From positions 806,001-870,000 of the forward strand of contig NZ_JAPDOB010000002.1 of NCBI RefSeq assembly GCF_026013565.1: 64,000 nt of DNA, written 5' to 3'. The DNA comes from Sphingomonas arvum (GTDB lineage: Bacteria; Pseudomonadota; Alphaproteobacteria; Sphingomonadales; Sphingomonadaceae). The notes under the pieces are model-generated. The model ran no database searches. It was not told the DNA's origin and saw only the letters and a program-made list of their open reading frames with translations. Positions 60,304-64,000 of this stretch are shown here, piece after piece. A program made the translations under genes and the position numbers. Numbering within the stretch: the stretch's first letter is position 1; each line of letters starts with the position of its first letter.

Positions 60304-61224
60304 ATGACCGACACCTTGGCCGAGCTTCTCCGCACCCTCGACGCGGAGGGATATCAATTCACCTGCGTGACCCCCCGTACGCATCATCGAATTCTCCGCC
60401 GCCGGTCCGGCGCGCTGGCGGAGGACTTGCGCGATGTATTCGGATGGAACCTGCCGTTTGCGCGCGACCTGCTGCCGGGGCCGGTGCTCGACCTGCTGCG
60501 GGAGGCCGACGCGCTCGATACCGTGGAGGAGGGGTATAAGAGCCGTCTGCGAGTCGCTGAGTTGGATGGCCGGTTGTTCCTGCATTCGGCCTATCCGACG
60601 GACGACGAGGACAGCGTGTTCTTCGGGCCGGACACCTACCGCTTCATGCGATTCCTGTCGTGTGAGCTGGCCGAGCACCAGCCGATCGGGAGCCTTGTCG
60701 ACCTGGGCGCGGGCAGCGGAGCAGGCGGTATCACGGCGGCCGCCATGCTGGAGCCAAGTGAACTCGTCCTGCTGGACATTAACTCGCGGGCGCTGGACCT
60801 CGCGGCAGCTAACGCGACGGCGGCCGGGATCGAGGCGGAGCTGGTCAACGGGACGCTTGACACGCTGGAGCGGCCGGTCGACCTGATCATCGCCAACCCG
60901 CCGTTCATCGCCGATCCCGCGGGTCGTACTTATCGGGACGGCGGCGCCGACCTTGGCGCGGGCGTATCGTTGGACTGGGCGCGGCAGGGCATGGCCAAGC
61001 TGGCCGAGGGCGGGGCCATGCTGCTGTACACGGGCAGTCCGATCGTTGCGGGCGAGGACCGCCTGCTGTCGGCGCTGGCCGAAGCCGCGGACGAGGTCGG
61101 GTGCAGCCTGAGCTACCAAGAGCTCGACCCGGACATCTTCGGGGAAGAACTGGACGGAGAGCCTTATGCAGGCGCCGGCGTGGAGCGGATCGCGGCGGTT
61201 GGAGCTACCCTGCGGCGCGCCTGA
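60304..61224 (+). CDS. Class I methyltransferase
   Basis: A 306-residue SAM-dependent methyltransferase. An N-terminal domain (EGYQFTCVTPRTHHRILRRR, GYKSRLRVAELDGRLFLHSA) leads to the Rossmann core: SLVDLGAGSGAGGITAAAML (motif I), LVLLDINSRALDLAAANATA and LIIANPPFIADPAGRTYRDG with the NPPF motif of small-domain N-methyltransferases (rRNA, tRNA or glutamine type). The C-terminal half includes LDWARQGMAKLAEGGAMLLY. The substrate could be a nucleic acid base or a protein amide. The ATG 60304 follows the GT8 stop by 19 bases. Confidence 0.85.
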   Translation: MTDTLAELLRTLDAEGYQFTCVTPRTHHRILRRRSGALAEDLRDVFGWNLPFARDLLPGPVLDLLREADALDTVEEGYKSRLRVAELDGRLFLHSAYPTDDEDSVFFGPDTYRFMRFLSCELAEHQPIGSLVDLGAGSGAGGITAAAMLEPSELVLLDINSRALDLAAANATAAGIEAELVNGTLDTLERPVDLIIANPPFIADPAGRTYRDGGADLGAGVSLDWARQGMAKLAEGGAMLLYTGSPIVAGEDRLLSALAEAADEVGCSLSYQELDPDIFGEELDGEPYAGAGVERIAAVGATLRRA

Positions 61225-61270
61225 ACCGTTCTAGAAATGTTGCGGGCTTCCTACACCTGTATGTACGTCA

Positions 61271-61307
61271 AGCGGGGCTCACCGGCTGTGTGCCAGTGAG
61301 CCCCGCT
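61271..61307. terminator. Bidirectional terminator between convergent genes
   Basis: AGCGGGGCTCAC at 61271-61282 and GTGAGCCCCGCT at 61296-61307 form a perfect twelve-pair stem with a thirteen-base loop. TTTATT follows on the plus strand. It lies between the ends of the methyltransferase and RTX genes and should stop both transcripts. Confidence 0.85.
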
Positions 61308-61320
61308 TTATTGTAGCTGG

Positions 61321-63756
61321 TCAGATCAGGAAGTCGGCAGCCACCAAGTTGACGTGCCCGGTCAGGGTGATGACCAGATCCGCGCCCGCCTTGCCGTCCG
61401 TGTCGGCATAAATGAGCGTGTTGGTGCCGACCTGCTGCCACCCGAACTGGCCCGCGCCGACCGCTCCGCCGCCGCTCACCGCGCCGAGGTAAGCGTTGGC
61501 ACCGTAGTTGAACGCATCGAAGTCGATCTTGTCGCCCTGAGCCTGGCTGAAGTCGGTGATGGTGTCGCCCGTGTCCTTGTTGCTCAGATAGCGGAAGATG
61601 TCGGCGCCGCCGCCACCGCTCAGCAGGTCGGCGCCGAATCCGCCCACGATCACGTCCGCACCGGTCTGCCCGTAGATCGTGTCGCTGCCCGAACCACCAA
61701 AGAGCAGGTCCCCGCCGTCGTTGTTCGGCTCAAGGCTGGCAGGCGGTTCGAAGCCATAGATGACGTCGTTGCCAGAACCGCCGTAGATGGTGTCGGCGCC
61801 TTGTCCGCCGTACAGCTTGTCGTCGCCGGCCTGACCCCACAGGGCGTTGTCGGCGCCGACTTGGCCCCAGATCTCATCGTTGCCGGCATAACCGTAGACC
61901 TGGTCATTGCCGTTGCCCGCCATGATCATGTCTGCCGCATTGCTGCCGATGATCGTGGAGTTACCGGGATCGTCAGTGACGATGACGGGGCCGGGAGCGA
62001 CCGGACCCGGGCCGGCAGTATCGAAATCATTGGGGTCGCCCGCGCCAGTGAAGACTGCCGGAGTGGTCCAGACCACGTCCGTATGACCAATCACGGTCAC
62101 GCTGACGAAGGTGGTCGTGCCGTCCGACGAAGTGACGGTGAATTTCTCCACCGGCGACTGGCCGTCGTTAAGAGCATTGGTCGCGGGCAGGCTGTTGTTG
62201 AGCGTGTAGATCCAAGCGCCCGCCGCATTGATGGAAAAGCTCCCGTAGGTGCCGCTCACATTGCTCTGGGCGACAAAGGAGGCGGGTCCGTTCGGATCGC
62301 TGACGGTCAGGGCACCAGTAGCCGTGATAACCGGCGAGTCTTCCGTGACCGATCCGGTTGCGGTGCCGCCGAACACACTGGGATCGGCCACTGCCGCGAG
62401 GCTGAACCCGGCCTTGGTGTCAACGCTCGCGGTGCCGTCGCTAACCTTGTAGCTCACCACGATCGGGCCGTTGTAGTTGGCATCGGGGGTGAACGTGTAG
62501 GTGCTGGTCGCCGGATTGTAGGCGAGGGTGCCATGGTCAACGGTAACGTTGGTGACCGCAAGCGTGTCCTTGTCGACGTCCGTCCAGCCGGCCAGGAGAT
62601 CGGCGACGGTGAACGACTTGGCGGTGTCTTCGGTCCCGTCCGCCAGCGTGATGGCCGAACCGGTCGGCGCATCGTTCACGGCGGCGAGGTTGAAGCCGGC
62701 GGTGGTGCTGACGTCGGCAGTGCCGTCGGAGACCTGGTAGGAAACGGTCACCGGGCCATTGTAGTTGGCGTCCGGATGGAAGGTGTAGGTGCCCGCGTCA
62801 AACGACAGGGTGCCATGGTCGACCGTCACGTTCTTGACGCTCAGCGCGTCCTTGTCGACGTCCGTCCAGCCGGCCAGGAGATCGGCGACGGTGAAGGACT
62901 TGGCGGTGTCCTCGGTCCCGTCCGCCAGCGTGATCGCCGAACCGGTCGGCGCATCGTTCACTCCGGTGATGATGATGGTCAGGTTGGCAGTGGCGACGCC
63001 GCCCTTGCCGTCCGCTACCTGGTAGGTGGTCGCGACCACGTCCTTGGTCTCGCCAGCTTTCAGAGCATCATAGCTGTCAGCGTCGAAGCTGTAGGTGCCG
63101 TTGGTGTTGAGGGTCAGCCCGACCGGTGCGTTGCCGACGATTGAGTAGGTCAGGGTGTTGCCGTCCTGATCGCTGTCGTTCCCGGCGACCGTGCCGGTGA
63201 CGGTTGCGTCTTCAAGGACGGAGTTCACATCATTGCCCGCGACCGGACCATGGTTGGTGCCCAGGATGTCCTTGTCGCCGATGTTGCCGGTGACGCGGAT
63301 GGCCACATCAGCGATCTTGTCGCCGTCGAGGTCGGCGTAGACGATCTTGTCGCCGGCGAGCGGGCCAGCGCCGACCCACACGCCCCAAGCGCTCGGGCCA
63401 TTGCCGCTCCACTGCAGCATGGAGGGCGCGTTCGCGCCGGTAAGGTGGCCGTTGAAGCCGGACAGGTCGAGCTTGTCGCCCTCGACCGAGTTGAAGTCCT
63501 TGATCCAGTCGCCGCTCAGGGCAGACCAAGCACCATTGACTGCGGCAGAGTCACCATTGGCGTCGCCGTGGTGCCAGTTGTACACGAACTTGTCGCCGCC
63601 ACGGTCACCGTAGAGTGTGTCGGCGCCCTCGTCGCCGGCGATGATGTCGGCACCATTGCCGCCGCCGCCGTTGAGGATATCGGCGCCGTTAGACGATGTG
63701 TCCGTGTTGTTCTTGCTGTCACCCCAGATGACTTCGTCGTAGCTGGAGCCGTTCAC
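61321..63756 (-). CDS. RTX/VCBS-cadherin adhesin-like protein (5' end uncertain)
   Basis: An acidic, Asn/Gly/Asp-rich protein, 811 residues from GTG 63756. Order: an RTX-like start (GADILNGGGGNGADIIAGDE), an FG-type domain, then at least two cadherin/VCBS-type modules with NDAPTGSAITLADGTEDTAK, GWTDVDKDALSVKNVTVDHG and YTFHPDANYNGPVTVSYQVS. RTX repeats follow (GYAGNDEIWGQVGADNALWG, GGQGADTIYGGSGNDVIYGF), ending in a type I secretion-like C-terminus (DTITDFSQAQGDKIDFDAFN ... GHVNLVAADFLI). The frame continues open to 63885 with coding-like text (EGGNGIDTIDAQTLFASSGL), yet no ordinary start codon occurs before an in-frame TGA. The gene may be truncated or start at a rare codon. Confidence 0.8.
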   Translation of the reverse strand: MNGSSYDEVIWGDSKNNTDTSSNGADILNGGGGNGADIIAGDEGADTLYGDRGGDKFVYNWHHGDANGDSAAVNGAWSALSGDWIKDFNSVEGDKLDLSGFNGHLTGANAPSMLQWSGNGPSAWGVWVGAGPLAGDKIVYADLDGDKIADVAIRVTGNIGDKDILGTNHGPVAGNDVNSVLEDATVTGTVAGNDSDQDGNTLTYSIVGNAPVGLTLNTNGTYSFDADSYDALKAGETKDVVATTYQVADGKGGVATANLTIIITGVNDAPTGSAITLADGTEDTAKSFTVADLLAGWTDVDKDALSVKNVTVDHGTLSFDAGTYTFHPDANYNGPVTVSYQVSDGTADVSTTAGFNLAAVNDAPTGSAITLADGTEDTAKSFTVADLLAGWTDVDKDTLAVTNVTVDHGTLAYNPATSTYTFTPDANYNGPIVVSYKVSDGTASVDTKAGFSLAAVADPSVFGGTATGSVTEDSPVITATGALTVSDPNGPASFVAQSNVSGTYGSFSINAAGAWIYTLNNSLPATNALNDGQSPVEKFTVTSSDGTTTFVSVTVIGHTDVVWTTPAVFTGAGDPNDFDTAGPGPVAPGPVIVTDDPGNSTIIGSNAADMIMAGNGNDQVYGYAGNDEIWGQVGADNALWGQAGDDKLYGGQGADTIYGGSGNDVIYGFEPPASLEPNNDGGDLLFGGSGSDTIYGQTGADVIVGGFGADLLSGGGGADIFRYLSNKDTGDTITDFSQAQGDKIDFDAFNYGANAYLGAVSGGGAVGAGQFGWQQVGTNTLIYADTDGKAGADLVITLTGHVNLVAADFLI
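62580..62963 (-). repeat. Duplicated cadherin-like module in the RTX gene
   Basis: Stretches 62580-62681 and 62861-62963 are almost identical over about 100 bases (a few changes) and encode the same NDAPTGSAITLADGTEDTAK ... GWTDVDKD block. The copies lie about 281 bases apart, the spacing of one domain, and point to recent domain duplication. Confidence 0.8.
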
Positions 63757-63890
63757 CGTGTCGGCACCGTTGCCGGCAGTGATATCGTAGCGGTCGATCT
63801 GGCTCAGGGTCAGGCCGGAGCTTGCAAACAGGGTCTGAGCATCGATCGTGTCGATGCCGTTACCGCCTTCAAGGCTGACGATAATGGCTA

Positions 63891-63912
63891 GTAACCCCCT
63901 AATTCTGGTTAC
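63891..63912. repeat. Inverted repeat at the 5' break of the RTX gene
   Basis: GTAACC at 63891-63896 and GGTTAC at 63907-63912 flank a ten-base spacer. It sits just outside the point where RTX-like coding text ends (about 63885). To its right up to the window edge no coding sequence is recognised. Confidence 0.45.
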
Positions 63913-64000
63913 TTTCCACTGTGTCGCTTTGGCACATCAACTTACGTTAACTACTTGCCACTGCGTCGCCGACCCAAGCACCGCGTGGTTGATCCAAACG

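Noticed and set aside
61354-63144. Long plus-strand frame opposite the RTX/VCBS gene
   Set aside because: It is Val/Arg/Gly-rich shadow of a repetitive gene. No domain is recognised.
1-64000. CRISPR array or complete prophage
   Set aside because: No regularly spaced identical repeats were seen, and no terminase, portal, capsid or integrase genes were recognised.

Overview
The window looks like chromosomal DNA of a GC-rich alphaproteobacterium, most likely a sphingomonad (Sphingomonas or a relative). The basis is inference from content: a PQQ-dehydrogenase-associated respiratory cluster, RTX/VCBS secreted proteins, a DUF6894 gene, a tRNA-Ala(CGC), many very small intergenic genes, and short hairpin repeats of the AATGTCCG...CGGACATT type that I associate with sphingomonads. 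No plasmid, CRISPR or complete prophage is visible.

Region 1 (1-13.0 kb) is ordinary dense coding sequence. A translationally coupled plus-strand operon holds a truncated cytochrome oxidase subunit III gene, a small membrane protein, a CtaG-like oxidase assembly factor, a c-type cytochrome, a YVTN beta-propeller and a XoxJ-like periplasmic binding protein. This is the accessory and electron-output part of a PQQ alcohol dehydrogenase system whose dehydrogenase lies outside the window. On the minus strand follow an ABC transporter whose permease is fused to an M1 aminopeptidase, its ATPase and a 3-hydroxybutyrate dehydrogenase. A zinc peptidase, a CurA-like reductase and a low-complexity DUF2171 protein complete the block.

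Region 2 (13.2-24 kb) starts at tRNA-Ala and looks like a decayed island. It has a possible BstA/KilA-N-like prophage protein, a DUF3223 protein, an SRAP (YedK/HMCES) protein and a zinc-ribbon protein with two Ltp-like repeats (a family linked to superinfection exclusion). A minus-strand run of small phage-like genes follows, one of them frameshifted. Then come a TIR-TM-TPR protein divergent from an RTX protein, and an M20 peptidase. No integrase is visible.

Region 3 (24-45 kb) is sparse and mosaic. It holds three PilZ proteins, many proteins under 90 residues, a winged-helix/TM/receiver regulator, an epoxide hydrolase, TMEM175-like and potassium-channel-like proteins, two NTF2-like secreted proteins, a GST, a WYL regulator, an HD-GYP protein, a truncated HNH protein and a 3' tRNA-Met remnant. 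REP-like hairpins occupy the gaps. Two families of small paralogs recur here.

Region 4 (44.5-61 kb) is dense again: a zinc alcohol dehydrogenase, a chimera of three PAS domains joined to the C-terminal end of an acyltransferase, a CDF transporter and a GH1-like enzyme. An operon of a fused 5-oxoprolinase, DUF969, DUF979 and DUF2891 follows and is probably a 5-oxoproline or related hydantoin/lactam uptake and hydrolysis unit. After it come a DUF6894/Crp pair, an L,D-transpeptidase, a haem-oxygenase-like protein, a GT8 glycosyltransferase and a class I methyltransferase.

Region 5 (61.3-64 kb) is a minus-strand RTX/VCBS adhesin-like gene. Its reading frame runs past the first usable start and is cut by a stop close to an inverted repeat, so its 5' end looks damaged or unusual.

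All calls come from reading the sequence and remembered family signatures. No database search was run.
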